From: Mucilaginibacter gossypii
GTDB taxonomy: Bacteria > Bacteroidota > Bacteroidia > Sphingobacteriales > Sphingobacteriaceae
DNA: 64,000 nucleotides
Assembly: GCF_900100945.1 (NCBI RefSeq)
Contig: NZ_FNCG01000013.1
Span: 152,664 to 216,663, forward strand
Direction: 5' to 3'
Under the pieces are notes generated by a model. The model was given only the letters and a program-made list of their open reading frames with translations, did not search any database and was not told where the DNA came from. This document shows positions 8,833 to 18,074 of the stretch, piece after piece; positions within the stretch are counted from its first letter, which is position 1, and each line of letters opens with the position of its first letter. A program made the position numbers and the translations under genes.

Positions 8833-11800
8833 TTAAAAGGTTAAATTAACACCAAAGTTGAGCACCTTGCTCTGTGGGAATTGTAACCCGTTATCATCCG
8901 TTGTTTCAGGGTCAACGCCAAACTGTTTCAGGTTATCAAACGAGAACATGTTGTAGGCGTTAACATAAAAACGCGCTCTCTTGATCTTCACTTTTGCCAG
9001 CAGTTGGGTAGGTAATGAATAACCTAACTCCAATGTACGCACCCTCAGGTATTTTACACTGTGCAGCCAAAAAGTTGAGTTACGATCATAGTCACTGTTG
9101 GTAGTACCCGGGTTAACCCTGTTGGCAGGATATTTACCCGGCACCCACGCACTGTTTATATCAAACGGATCTGTACGGTGGTACCTGTCTTCAAATATGG
9201 TATTCAGGTTTCCATTGTTTTGGAAAGCCCACCTTGTTTCCCAGTTCTGGAACCAGGTATAGCCTGCACCGCCTGAAAAATCTGCATGAAAATCAAAGCC
9301 ATGATAGGCAGCGCCCAATGTTAAACCAAAGTTGATATTTGGCTGTTTACCATAACCGTAACCAATAGGACGTGTATCATAACCGTCAATTTTACCGTCG
9401 CCGTTCCAGTCTTTATACATTAAATCTCCCGGAAGCATTGTCCTGTTACCCTGACCATCGTTATTGATTTTGTAATTGTTAATCTGTTCGATTGATGAGA
9501 ACTGACCAACAACTGTATAACCCCAATCGATATTAGCGTAACGGTTTATCGCCGAGCCAAAATATTGCTCTAATGAGTTACCAAAATATTCGTTCCTGAA
9601 TATTGATTTCTGACGGGAGTAAGAAATGTTGCCACCGATGTTATAGCTTACTTTTCCAATCCTGTCGTTCCAGTTCAACGAAAACTCACCACCTGATTGT
9701 GAATCACTGCTTGAGTTTTCTGCAGGTAATGTATAACCTACTTCCAGCGGCAACACCAATTTAGATGGCGGGCCAGCCAAGCCAGTACGTTTACGGTAGA
9801 AATAATCAACAACACCACTCAACCTGTTGTTAAGCATGGTGAAATCCATACCCACATCGGTCATTTTACTTTTTGACCATGAAATATTGGTTGTTACCAA
9901 ACCTTTATCAGTTGAAGTAACGATAGCATTACCGTCAATAATAGCGGTACCTGCGTTATAGTTGTAACCCGGCAGGTAAGCATACGGGGTTACGATCGGG
10001 TTATTAGCGTTATTAGGATCGCGGTCATCACCCAATACACCATACGATGCACGGATTTTCAAATCGTTCAGGAAGCTGTTTTCACCAAGAAGCTTCTTCA
10101 TGAAACCTTCCTGGGTAATACGCCAACCGATAGATCCACCGGGGAAGTAACCTACGCGTTTATCAGGAGCAAACAGGTACGAAGCATCCCTTCTGCCAGA
10201 TAATTGCAGATAATATTTGTTATCGTAGTTATAATCAATTCGGCCGATATAACCTGTACGGGCTTCTTTGTTGTCGCTGTCCTGGTACTGATCTGCGGTT
10301 GGGAAGTAAATAAGCGGCAGGTTGTTTGATACCGGTGAAGCGTGGATCCAGTTACGCAGGTGCTGTAGCTCAATACGTTCAGAAACAAACGTAGCACCTA
10401 TGGTGTGTTTACCAAAAGTATTGTTGTAGTTAATTTGCCATTGGTAAGTTTTAGCAAATTCTTTTTTCTGTTCACGTTCGCGCCAAGGGTTGGTACTACC
10501 ACCGGTTACATCATAAGTATCAGTTGCAGGGCGGTAAGTATACGCGTTATAAGTATATTCCTGGTTATTTAACAAATAATCAGCAATATAATATGAGTAC
10601 AAACCTTTTACCAATAAGCCTTTAACACCAGGCACCTGGTATTCCGCACCAAAATTGGTTTGTAAAACGCGCCAATCACTGTGATATAAACCCGATAGCT
10701 TTTTGTTAAGGAAAGCATAGTTTGACTCGGTGTGACCGATATCATTCAAGTAAGCCGGATTATCGTTAGCATAAGGGCGCTCAAGCGGCGTATTTCTTAA
10801 AACGGCAAAGCGGGCAAGGAAGTAATCATCACCTCCCGGTACGCCAGGATTTTCGCGGGTTTCGATACGGCCGTTAACGTCCATGCTTACCTTTAAACCG
10901 TTGGCTACTTTCAGCGATATGTTAGATTGAATATTTGAACGATTAAAAAGGTATTCTTTACCTAACTGAGAGTTTTGATGCAGGTTAGTTGCCGATACAT
11001 AGTAGTTTAATTTATCGGTACCACCGGTAAAGTTAATATTGGCTGAGTTTTGAGGGGCATTATTATTGGCTTTCAAAACATAATCGCGCCAGTTAAAGCT
11101 TTGGTAACCTTTTTCGGTACCGGCTTTATATTTGTCAAGATCGGCCTGGGTAATAGTAGTTGAACCGTTGCTGTTAACCTGTGCATCAGCTAAATAACGC
11201 ATGTAATCATACGAATTGGTCAATACGTTAGGGAAACGATAAAAATTTTGGTAACCGGTATAGGCATCGATGTTGATCCTTGATTCGCCCGAACCTTTTT
11301 TGGTTGTTACCACAACAACACCGTTTGCCGCACGTACACCGTAAATTGCAGCAGATGCGTCTTTTAGTACCGCGATGCTTTCTACGTCGTTAGGGGCAAG
11401 GTTGTTAAATTGACCCTCGTCCTGCTGGATACCATCAATTACGAATAGAGGCGCGCCCATATTACGGATCTGGATGGCGGCGCTGGCACCCGGCCTGCCT
11501 TCTGACTGCCTGAAGGTTACACCCGGAATTTTACCGGCAAGCGTGGTACTAACCGTTGAACCCGCGTGCACACGATCAATATCCTTACTGGTTACACTGG
11601 AGATAGCACCTGTAATAGAGGCTTTTTTCTGCGATCCATAGCCGGTAACAACAACTTCCTGTAAGGAAGAATTTGTTTCGCGAAGCCGAACTTTCAATGT
11701 TGTTCTGCCTTGCAGGGCAATCTCCTGTTTGACGAACCCGATGTAAGTAAACGTTAATGTACTGTTTGCATTAGGTACATTGATTGAAAAGTTACCCTGC

Positions 11801-12042
11801 GCATCTGTCGTTGTTCCACCCTGCGTGCCTTGCACCCTTACCGCTACGCCTGTCAGGGCCAGGCCGGTGGTGTCTGTCACGTTACCTGTAACCTTAATTT
11901 TATTTTGTGCGGATGCACTAAATGAAAAAAGGAAACCGGTCATGATGAAAAAAGCGATTAGCATTACTTTGGGGCTCCATTTACTGGGCGGCCACTGCAC
12001 ATGAGGGTTCCCCCCATGCCTGAGTAGTAAAAATTTTCTCAT
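8833..12042 (-). CDS. SusC/RagA family TonB-dependent outer-membrane transporter
   Basis: A 1069-residue TonB-linked receptor. After an extended N-terminus and signal peptide (ending FSFSASAQ) come the carboxypeptidase-like regulatory domain (KVTGNVTDTTGLALTGVAV), the TonB-box region and plug (LQEVVVTGYGSQKKASITGA, GVRAANGVVVVTTKKG) and a large beta barrel ending KVLNFGVNLTF. The ATG at 12042 gives a 25-residue hydrophilic extension before the hydrophobic stretch; an internal Met before LIAFFIMTG is an alternative start. With SusD it imports oligosaccharides made at the cell surface. It diverges from the hybrid regulator at 12237, which very probably controls it. Confidence 0.95.
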   Translation of the reverse strand: MRKFLLLRHGGNPHVQWPPSKWSPKVMLIAFFIMTGFLFSFSASAQNKIKVTGNVTDTTGLALTGVAVRVQGTQGGTTTDAQGNFSINVPNANSTLTFTYIGFVKQEIALQGRTTLKVRLRETNSSLQEVVVTGYGSQKKASITGAISSVTSKDIDRVHAGSTVSTTLAGKIPGVTFRQSEGRPGASAAIQIRNMGAPLFVIDGIQQDEGQFNNLAPNDVESIAVLKDASAAIYGVRAANGVVVVTTKKGSGESRINIDAYTGYQNFYRFPNVLTNSYDYMRYLADAQVNSNGSTTITQADLDKYKAGTEKGYQSFNWRDYVLKANNNAPQNSANINFTGGTDKLNYYVSATNLHQNSQLGKEYLFNRSNIQSNISLKVANGLKVSMDVNGRIETRENPGVPGGDDYFLARFAVLRNTPLERPYANDNPAYLNDIGHTESNYAFLNKKLSGLYHSDWRVLQTNFGAEYQVPGVKGLLVKGLYSYYIADYLLNNQEYTYNAYTYRPATDTYDVTGGSTNPWREREQKKEFAKTYQWQINYNNTFGKHTIGATFVSERIELQHLRNWIHASPVSNNLPLIYFPTADQYQDSDNKEARTGYIGRIDYNYDNKYYLQLSGRRDASYLFAPDKRVGYFPGGSIGWRITQEGFMKKLLGENSFLNDLKIRASYGVLGDDRDPNNANNPIVTPYAYLPGYNYNAGTAIIDGNAIVTSTDKGLVTTNISWSKSKMTDVGMDFTMLNNRLSGVVDYFYRKRTGLAGPPSKLVLPLEVGYTLPAENSSSDSQSGGEFSLNWNDRIGKVSYNIGGNISYSRQKSIFRNEYFGNSLEQYFGSAINRYANIDWGYTVVGQFSSIEQINNYKINNDGQGNRTMLPGDLMYKDWNGDGKIDGYDTRPIGYGYGKQPNINFGLTLGAAYHGFDFHADFSGGAGYTWFQNWETRWAFQNNGNLNTIFEDRYHRTDPFDINSAWVPGKYPANRVNPGTTNSDYDRNSTFWLHSVKYLRVRTLELGYSLPTQLLAKVKIKRARFYVNAYNMFSFDNLKQFGVDPETTDDNGLQFPQSKVLNFGVNLTF

Positions 12043-12212
12043 AAATGATCTATTAATTGGTTAAGTTTTGATTTTAAAAATGTACAATTGACATATCTAA
12101 AATCATGTTGTAAAGAAAAAGGATTTTGGGCCCGGCGCTTAACCAAATCATATCAATACTTAGTCAAAAAGTATCAATTTTCGGGAGAAGGGAAACGCTG
12201 CAACAGATTGGT

Positions 12213-12220
12213 TATATTTG
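12213..12220 (+). promoter_or_regulatory. Candidate Bacteroidota -7 element before the hybrid regulator
   Basis: TATATTTG fits the TAnnTTTG -7 consensus of the Bacteroidota primary sigma factor. No clear TTG is found about 20 bases upstream, so this is weak. If used, transcription would begin close to 12227, downstream of the longest possible start (12126) and just before the TTG at 12237, supporting the shorter protein. Confidence 0.3.
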
Positions 12221-12236
12221 CGTTAAGCTGATTATT

Positions 12237-15200
12237 TTGAAACCACTATACATATTTCTATTATTTTTTACAGTATCATTCGGTATTTGCAATGCGCAGA
12301 CCTACTACTTCAAGCATTACCAGGTTGAGCATGGGTTATCGCATAATACTGTCTACTGCAGCATGCAGGATAGGCGCGGCTTTTTGTGGTTTGGCACTAA
12401 AGACGGCCTTAACCGTTTTGATGGTTACACCTTTAAAACGTTCAGACATAACCCCGCGAATAAAAGCACCATCTCCAACAATATGGTGCATACCCTGTGC
12501 CTTGATAAAGAAGGTACACTTTGGATAGGTACCGACGAGGGCCTTGATAAGTATGATCCCCTGTCCGAAACATTTACACATATCAATACAGCAAACATTA
12601 ACGGTGTGCGCAGTATCACCTTTGATGAACATGATAATTGCTGGTTTGTGGCCGGAGCTTCATTAATAAGATATAACACTAAAACCGGCGAAAGAATAGA
12701 TTACTGGCCTTCGCAGCATTTTGAGGCTACGTCTGTAGTTATCATTAATGGTACAGTGTGGGCATCTTCGTCAACGGGCGCAGTGGAGAAACTGGACCAG
12801 GCGAGCCGCACTTTTACCGCTTACAACGTATTTAAGCCAACTGATAAAGTGACTTCAAAGTTTATTGAGAAGATTTATTATGCCGGTAACAACAAAATAT
12901 TTGTAGGTACCAATAGCCATGGTTTTAAGGAGTTTGATGTTGAAACCTATACCTATAAAGACCTGCTTAACTACAATCCCGATAAAACGGCTGTTTATGT
13001 ACGCGATTTTTTAAAATACAGCGACACTGAATACTGGATAGCCACTGAATCGGGCGTATTTATTTATGACTCGGTAAAGGGCACATTCCTTAATCTCAGA
13101 AAGCATTTCAATGATCCTTACTCTATATCGGATAATGCCGTTTATTGCCTCTGGAAAGATTCGGAAGGCGGTGTTTGGGCTGGTACTTACTTTGGCGGCC
13201 TCAATTATTACCCTAAACAGTATTCAACCTTTAACAAATTTTACCCTGACACTGAGCCAAATTCCCTTAAAGGAAACGTGGTGCGTGAAATTACTAAAGA
13301 CATATACGGCAACCTGTGGATGGGGACCGAAGACAACGGATTAAACAAATTGGCTCCGGATAATACCTGGACGCATTATACCCCCGGCGGAAGCGCCAGC
13401 ATCTCCAATACCAACATCCACGGTATATTAGCCTTAGGCAATGAACTGTTTATAGGCACTTTTGAACGGGGACTGGATATCATGAACATTAAAACCGGCA
13501 AGGTTGAACGCGTTTACCTGGCCGGTAACCGAAATAATGATCTCAAAAGCAACTTTATAATTTGCTTTTGCAAAACCCGCGGCGGGCTCATTTTTGTTGG
13601 TACTACCCGTGGCATTTACAGGTATAACCTGGCAAGCAAGGATTTTACCCTGATAGATAAATTGCCCCCATATGATTTCATTTACGCCATAACCGAAGAC
13701 CATATGGGTAAAATATGGGTTGGCACGGTAAGGGATGGTATTTACTGTTACAATCCGGCAAACAACACAAGCACTAAACTAAACTATCGGTACCCCGTTA
13801 AAAACGTGCTTAACACCACCACGGTTAACGGTGTTTTTGAGGACAGCAACCATAAATTATGGTTTGCTACCGAAGGTTTGGGTTTATGGAGATACGATCC
13901 CGACACCGATAGCTATAAGTTTTATGACACCAATAACGGCTTTCCGAGTAATTACATTTTCAGGCTTGAAGAAGACAGCCATAAAAATCTATGGATCAGC
14001 ACTACCCGGGGGCTGGTTTGCTTTAATGATAATACCGGAAGCATCAAAATTTATACAAAAGCCAACGGTTTGTTGAGTGACCAGTTTAACTACAACTCGT
14101 CTTTTAAAGATGCCGACGGTACCATGTATTTTGGTTGTGTACGTGGTATGGTTAGCTTTAACCCTGCCAGTTTTAAGCAAAATTACTTTGTAGCCCCGGT
14201 TTATATAACCGGGTTCCAGGTGCACAATAAAGAGATCTCTGTTAATGGTGCCGATTCACTATTAAAACAATCTATCATAACCACAAAAAAGATCAACCTT
14301 AATTATAACCAATCCTCATTTAGTATTGATTTCGCTGCGCTGAGCTTTCCATCGCCCGAAATGACCCAATATAAATACACGATGAAAGGTTTGGATAAAG
14401 GCTGGACCGAGCTTAAACGCAACCGAAAAGTTTACTTTACGCAACTGCAGCCCGGTCATTATACCTTTGTAGTAAAAGCGGCAAACAATAACGGCACCTG
14501 GACCCAAAAAGAAACAAGTATTGAAATTGATATAGCGCCACCTTTTTGGGAAAGCGTTTGGGCATACATTGCTTACTGCCTGTTGTTTTTACTAACAGGT
14601 TACTACCTGCTCAGAAGCTATCACCGTAAAACCCGCGAGAAAAACAAACGTATTATCGAAACCCTTGAAAACGACAAGGAGAAGCAGATCTATAATGCCA
14701 AGATCGAATTTTTCACTAATGTGGCCCATGAAATCCGTACACCTTTAACGCTTATTAAAGGGCCAATGGAAAAAGTGATCAGGCGTGCGGAGCAAGTCCC
14801 GGATATTCAGAACAACCTGAAGATCATGGAAAAGAATACCAACCGGCTGCTTGATCTTACTAACCAATTGCTCGACTTCAGAAAAACCGAAACCAATGGC
14901 TTCAGCCTAAGCTTTGTTAAAACCGATATTATGGATCTGCTTGCCGATACCTTTTTGCGGTTTAAACCTATGGCCGAACAAAAGAACCTCAGCTATACCT
15001 TTATACATCCGGTTAAAACGGTGTATGCTTATGTTGATATTGAGGCATTCACCAAAATTATAAGTAACCTCATCAACAACGCTATTAAATACAGTACATC
15101 GGTTGTAGAGATCGAACTGCTCGATCATGCGGAAAACGACCCCACCTTTACCATCGAAATAAGGAACAGCGGGCACCTGATCCCTTATGAAATGCGTGAA

Positions 15201-16226
15201 AAGATCTTTGAACCTTTCTTTAGGATGAAAGAATCTGAAAAGCAAATTGGCACAGGAATAGGGCTTTCCCTGTCCCGCTCGCTGGCCGAATTGCATAAAG
15301 GTTTATTAGTGTTGAATAAATCTATTAACGATTTTAATATATTTAACCTTACTTTGCCTGTTCACCAGGAAAAAGAATTCGACCTGTATATTACCCCCGA
15401 TGAATATGAGCAGGCTGACCTAAGTAACAGAGAGGAGAATATTGACTTTATGAAACCAGTTATACTTTTAGTGGATGATAACCCGGAAATACTTGATTTT
15501 ATTTCGGATGATCTGAGCGACAAATATTCGGTTATTAAAGCCCTTAACGGACAGGAAGCGTTGGATATGATCGCCATCGAGAACATCCAGCTTATTATAA
15601 GCGACGTAATGATGCCGGGAATAGACGGGTTTGAACTATGCAAAACCATTAAAACCAATTTCGATTACAGCCACATACCCATTATACTGCTTACTGCAAA
15701 AAATACCCTGCAAAGTAAAATTGAAGGCCTGGAGGTTGGCGCAGATGCTTATATCGAAAAACCGTTTTCGCCCGAACATTTGCAGGTGCAGATAGCTAAC
15801 CTGCTTATTAACCGTAATAAAATTAAGGAGCATTTTGCGAGCTCGCCGCTGGCACATATCAAGTCGATGGCCTACTCAAAACCTGATGAAAGCTTTTTGG
15901 ATAAGCTAAACGGTGTTATCTACAAAAACATCCAAAACGCCGAGCTTGATGTTGAGCAGATAGCTAACCTCATGAACATGAGTAAGCCAACGCTGTACCG
16001 CAAGGTTAAAGCTATATCCAACCTTACTATTAACGAGCTTATCAATATCACCCGCCTCAAGGCTGCCGCGCAATTACTGGAAGAAGGTGATTATAAGATC
16101 TACGAAGTAGCCAACATGGTAGGTTACAGTTCTCAATCACACCTGGGCCGTAATTTCCTGAAGCAATTCGGTACAACACCCACTGAATATCAGCAGACTA
16201 AGCGCAGTAAAGTAAAACAGGTTTAA
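12237..16226 (+). CDS. Hybrid two-component regulator (HTCS) with AraC-type output
   Basis: One protein carries a complete phosphorelay. After a signal peptide come two seven-bladed Reg_prop propellers (repeated RRGFLWFGTKDGLNRFDGY-like blades), a Y_Y_Y domain, a membrane helix (WAYIAYCLLFLLTGYYLL), HisKA with the phospho-accepting His codon at 14727 (VAHEIRTPLTLI), a HATPase domain, a receiver with Asp at 15603 (SDVMMPGIDG), and a C-terminal AraC helix-turn-helix. Such HTCS proteins bind an oligosaccharide in the periplasm and switch on the neighbouring PUL. The frame is open from a TTG at 12126, but the TTG at 12237 places KPLYIFLLFFTVSFGICNAQ at the N-terminus as a signal peptide and is preferred. 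It diverges from susC. Confidence 0.93.
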   Translation: MKPLYIFLLFFTVSFGICNAQTYYFKHYQVEHGLSHNTVYCSMQDRRGFLWFGTKDGLNRFDGYTFKTFRHNPANKSTISNNMVHTLCLDKEGTLWIGTDEGLDKYDPLSETFTHINTANINGVRSITFDEHDNCWFVAGASLIRYNTKTGERIDYWPSQHFEATSVVIINGTVWASSSTGAVEKLDQASRTFTAYNVFKPTDKVTSKFIEKIYYAGNNKIFVGTNSHGFKEFDVETYTYKDLLNYNPDKTAVYVRDFLKYSDTEYWIATESGVFIYDSVKGTFLNLRKHFNDPYSISDNAVYCLWKDSEGGVWAGTYFGGLNYYPKQYSTFNKFYPDTEPNSLKGNVVREITKDIYGNLWMGTEDNGLNKLAPDNTWTHYTPGGSASISNTNIHGILALGNELFIGTFERGLDIMNIKTGKVERVYLAGNRNNDLKSNFIICFCKTRGGLIFVGTTRGIYRYNLASKDFTLIDKLPPYDFIYAITEDHMGKIWVGTVRDGIYCYNPANNTSTKLNYRYPVKNVLNTTTVNGVFEDSNHKLWFATEGLGLWRYDPDTDSYKFYDTNNGFPSNYIFRLEEDSHKNLWISTTRGLVCFNDNTGSIKIYTKANGLLSDQFNYNSSFKDADGTMYFGCVRGMVSFNPASFKQNYFVAPVYITGFQVHNKEISVNGADSLLKQSIITTKKINLNYNQSSFSIDFAALSFPSPEMTQYKYTMKGLDKGWTELKRNRKVYFTQLQPGHYTFVVKAANNNGTWTQKETSIEIDIAPPFWESVWAYIAYCLLFLLTGYYLLRSYHRKTREKNKRIIETLENDKEKQIYNAKIEFFTNVAHEIRTPLTLIKGPMEKVIRRAEQVPDIQNNLKIMEKNTNRLLDLTNQLLDFRKTETNGFSLSFVKTDIMDLLADTFLRFKPMAEQKNLSYTFIHPVKTVYAYVDIEAFTKIISNLINNAIKYSTSVVEIELLDHAENDPTFTIEIRNSGHLIPYEMREKIFEPFFRMKESEKQIGTGIGLSLSRSLAELHKGLLVLNKSINDFNIFNLTLPVHQEKEFDLYITPDEYEQADLSNREENIDFMKPVILLVDDNPEILDFISDDLSDKYSVIKALNGQEALDMIAIENIQLIISDVMMPGIDGFELCKTIKTNFDYSHIPIILLTAKNTLQSKIEGLEVGADAYIEKPFSPEHLQVQIANLLINRNKIKEHFASSPLAHIKSMAYSKPDESFLDKLNGVIYKNIQNAELDVEQIANLMNMSKPTLYRKVKAISNLTINELINITRLKAAAQLLEEGDYKIYEVANMVGYSSQSHLGRNFLKQFGTTPTEYQQTKRSKVKQV

Positions 16227-16244
16227 TCTTACCAGGATGGACTA

Positions 16245-16355
16245 TCAGGCTAAGTCAGCGGCAATGGTCTTTATATAATCATACGGGCGTCCGGGAGGGT
16301 AATTCCACTCAGTTATAAGCTGCAAGCCTTTTGCATCGGCGATGGCCCCATGCAA
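16245..16355 (-). pseudogene. Possible gene remnant (36-codon C-terminal fragment)
   Basis: On the minus strand a frame free of stops runs for about 36 codons and ends at TGA (16247-16245); it contains ITEWNYPPGRPYDYIKTIAA, which has a protein-like composition. It is closed upstream by an in-frame TGA and has no start. I do not recognise the family. It may be the tail of a decayed gene left between the HTCS and the beta-helix gene, or a chance frame. The rest of the space up to 16531 shows nothing I can support. Confidence 0.3.
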
Positions 16356-16531
16356 TCATGTGCTATTAAAGCAACCCTCTTTTTTACAATTCTTGTTTAT
16401 TACCGAAGCCCCAGAACGCTGCAAGCGGGTGATTTAATTGTGCGGGCAACAATATGTAAAAAAATAACGTAGAACTGCCGGTTCCGCACAACAGGGAATG
16501 GTTGATTATCAAAACTCTTTCAGATTAATAA

Positions 16532-17911
16532 ATGGGAAATAACAATTACTTACTAAGCATGATAGCTGGTATGCTGGTAATATCATGCTTCGCGTGTTCA
16601 AAAAGTATAAACAAAATTGAGACACCGGCAAGTTCAATTCCGGAGCAGAATGGAAAACTGCAAAGTTTGAAAACCAAGCCGGTAACTACCTATACTTACA
16701 CCGTTAAAACTACCGAGTGGATGGTTGACGGGACAAATATCCCGGCGGGGGCTATAATATATATCCCCGCCGGTGAACGTGGGGCTTTGCTGCTTAAAAA
16801 CTTTAAAGGAACAGCCGCCGCTCCAATCTTAATTGTTAACCAGGGCGGAAGGGTGTCATTCACTACAGAAACTACCGCCTCGTATGCATTTAAGACACAA
16901 AACTGCCAGTACTTTAAGGTAATGGGAAATGGCGTTTCCTCAATTAAGTACGGGTTTGATATGAACGGCGGCAATATCGGTATGACGATGGACTATCTGA
17001 GCTCGGATTTTGAGATCGCGAATGTTGAGGTGCGTAACAGCGGGTTTGCCGGGATCATGGCAAAAACCGATCCAACATGCGACGCTGCAACCTGGCGAGG
17101 CAATTTTACCATGAGTAATGTAATAATTCATGATAATTACGTTCACAAAACAGGAGGGGAAGGCCTTTATATAGGAAATTCTTTTTATCAGAATGGCGTT
17201 TCAACTTCCTGCGGTACGGTTTTACCTCATGATGTCGTGAATGCCAGGATCTACAAAAACCTTGTTGACTCTACCGGTGCCGAAGGGATCCAGGTTGGCA
17301 GTGCTACGTCGGGATGCATGATCTATAGTAACACCGTTAAAAACCCGGGGATAAGTCCGTTTGCTTCTTATCAAAATAATGGCATACAGATAGGAGAAGG
17401 TACCGGCGGTCAATGTTATAACAACCTGGTTAAGAATGCACCAGGCAATGGTATCATTGTTCTTGGTCTTGGGGATAACCAGGTATTCAATAATTATATT
17501 ATTGACTCAAAGGCTTACGGTATTTTTGCTGATTCACGGTATACGCCAGGCCCGAATTTTCAGTTTATCAATAATACCATTGTGGGCTCTGTTTTAGGCG
17601 GTATAAAGTTAAACTCTGAAACTATCCCCATGAATACCGTTATTAATAATGCTATCATACAATCGGCATCGGTACAGCCGATAATTTTAAAAAGCACCAG
17701 CGTTAAACTTACCGAATCAAATAATTATGTAAATACAGATGTAAGCGTTTGCGGGTTTGTAAATTATAACGGAGATGATTTTCATTTACAACCGTCATCG
17801 CCGCTTATCGATCAGGGGGCAAACGTTTTATCATACGGCATAAAATTTGATTTTTATAATGCTGTACGCCCATCGGGTACGGCTTTTGATATTGGGGCTA
17901 CAGAGTATTAA
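16532..17911 (+). CDS. Right-handed parallel beta-helix lipoprotein
   Basis: A 459-residue lipoprotein (signal ending VISCFAC, then SKSINK). From about residue 50 a segment (TTEWMVDGTNIPAGAIIYIP) matches the start of PL1/PL6-like beta-helix proteins, and from about 130 to 430 there are successive beta-helix coils rich in NNxI and NTV turns, such as MIYSNTVKNPG, QCYNNLVKNAPGNGIIVLG and FINNTIVGSVLGGIKLNSE. The C-terminus (LIDQGAN to AFDIGATEY) is the usual end of such PbH1 proteins. It may be a polysaccharide lyase or a surface glycan-binding protein; no catalytic residues can be named. The palindromic terminator at 17963-17997 follows it. Confidence 0.8.
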   Translation: MGNNNYLLSMIAGMLVISCFACSKSINKIETPASSIPEQNGKLQSLKTKPVTTYTYTVKTTEWMVDGTNIPAGAIIYIPAGERGALLLKNFKGTAAAPILIVNQGGRVSFTTETTASYAFKTQNCQYFKVMGNGVSSIKYGFDMNGGNIGMTMDYLSSDFEIANVEVRNSGFAGIMAKTDPTCDAATWRGNFTMSNVIIHDNYVHKTGGEGLYIGNSFYQNGVSTSCGTVLPHDVVNARIYKNLVDSTGAEGIQVGSATSGCMIYSNTVKNPGISPFASYQNNGIQIGEGTGGQCYNNLVKNAPGNGIIVLGLGDNQVFNNYIIDSKAYGIFADSRYTPGPNFQFINNTIVGSVLGGIKLNSETIPMNTVINNAIIQSASVQPIILKSTSVKLTESNNYVNTDVSVCGFVNYNGDDFHLQPSSPLIDQGANVLSYGIKFDFYNAVRPSGTAFDIGATEY

Positions 17912-17962
17912 TATGCAATACATCAGGCGTTTCTGTCTGGGGTAAAGGGAATTCCTGTAAAA

Positions 17963-17997
17963 GCAAAAGGGACGGCAACACTGCCATCCCTTTTTGC
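17963..17997. terminator. Bidirectional intrinsic terminator
   Basis: GCAAAAGGGA-c-GGCA, loop acac, TGCC-a-TCCCTTTTtGC: a long nearly perfect stem with A and T runs on both sides. It lies between the convergent beta-helix gene (plus) and the giant lyase-fold gene (minus) and can serve both. Confidence 0.8.
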
Positions 17998-18074
17998 GTT
18001 TTAAAGTTTGGTCTCTTTTTTCAGGACATGACATTTTTAGCTTTAAGCTTTGTGTATTCTGCTTTTAGCTAAAA

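Noticed and set aside
12096..12112. TGTACAATTGACA near the susC start as an HTCS operator
   Set aside because: The symmetry is imperfect and no second copy was seen before other sugar genes.
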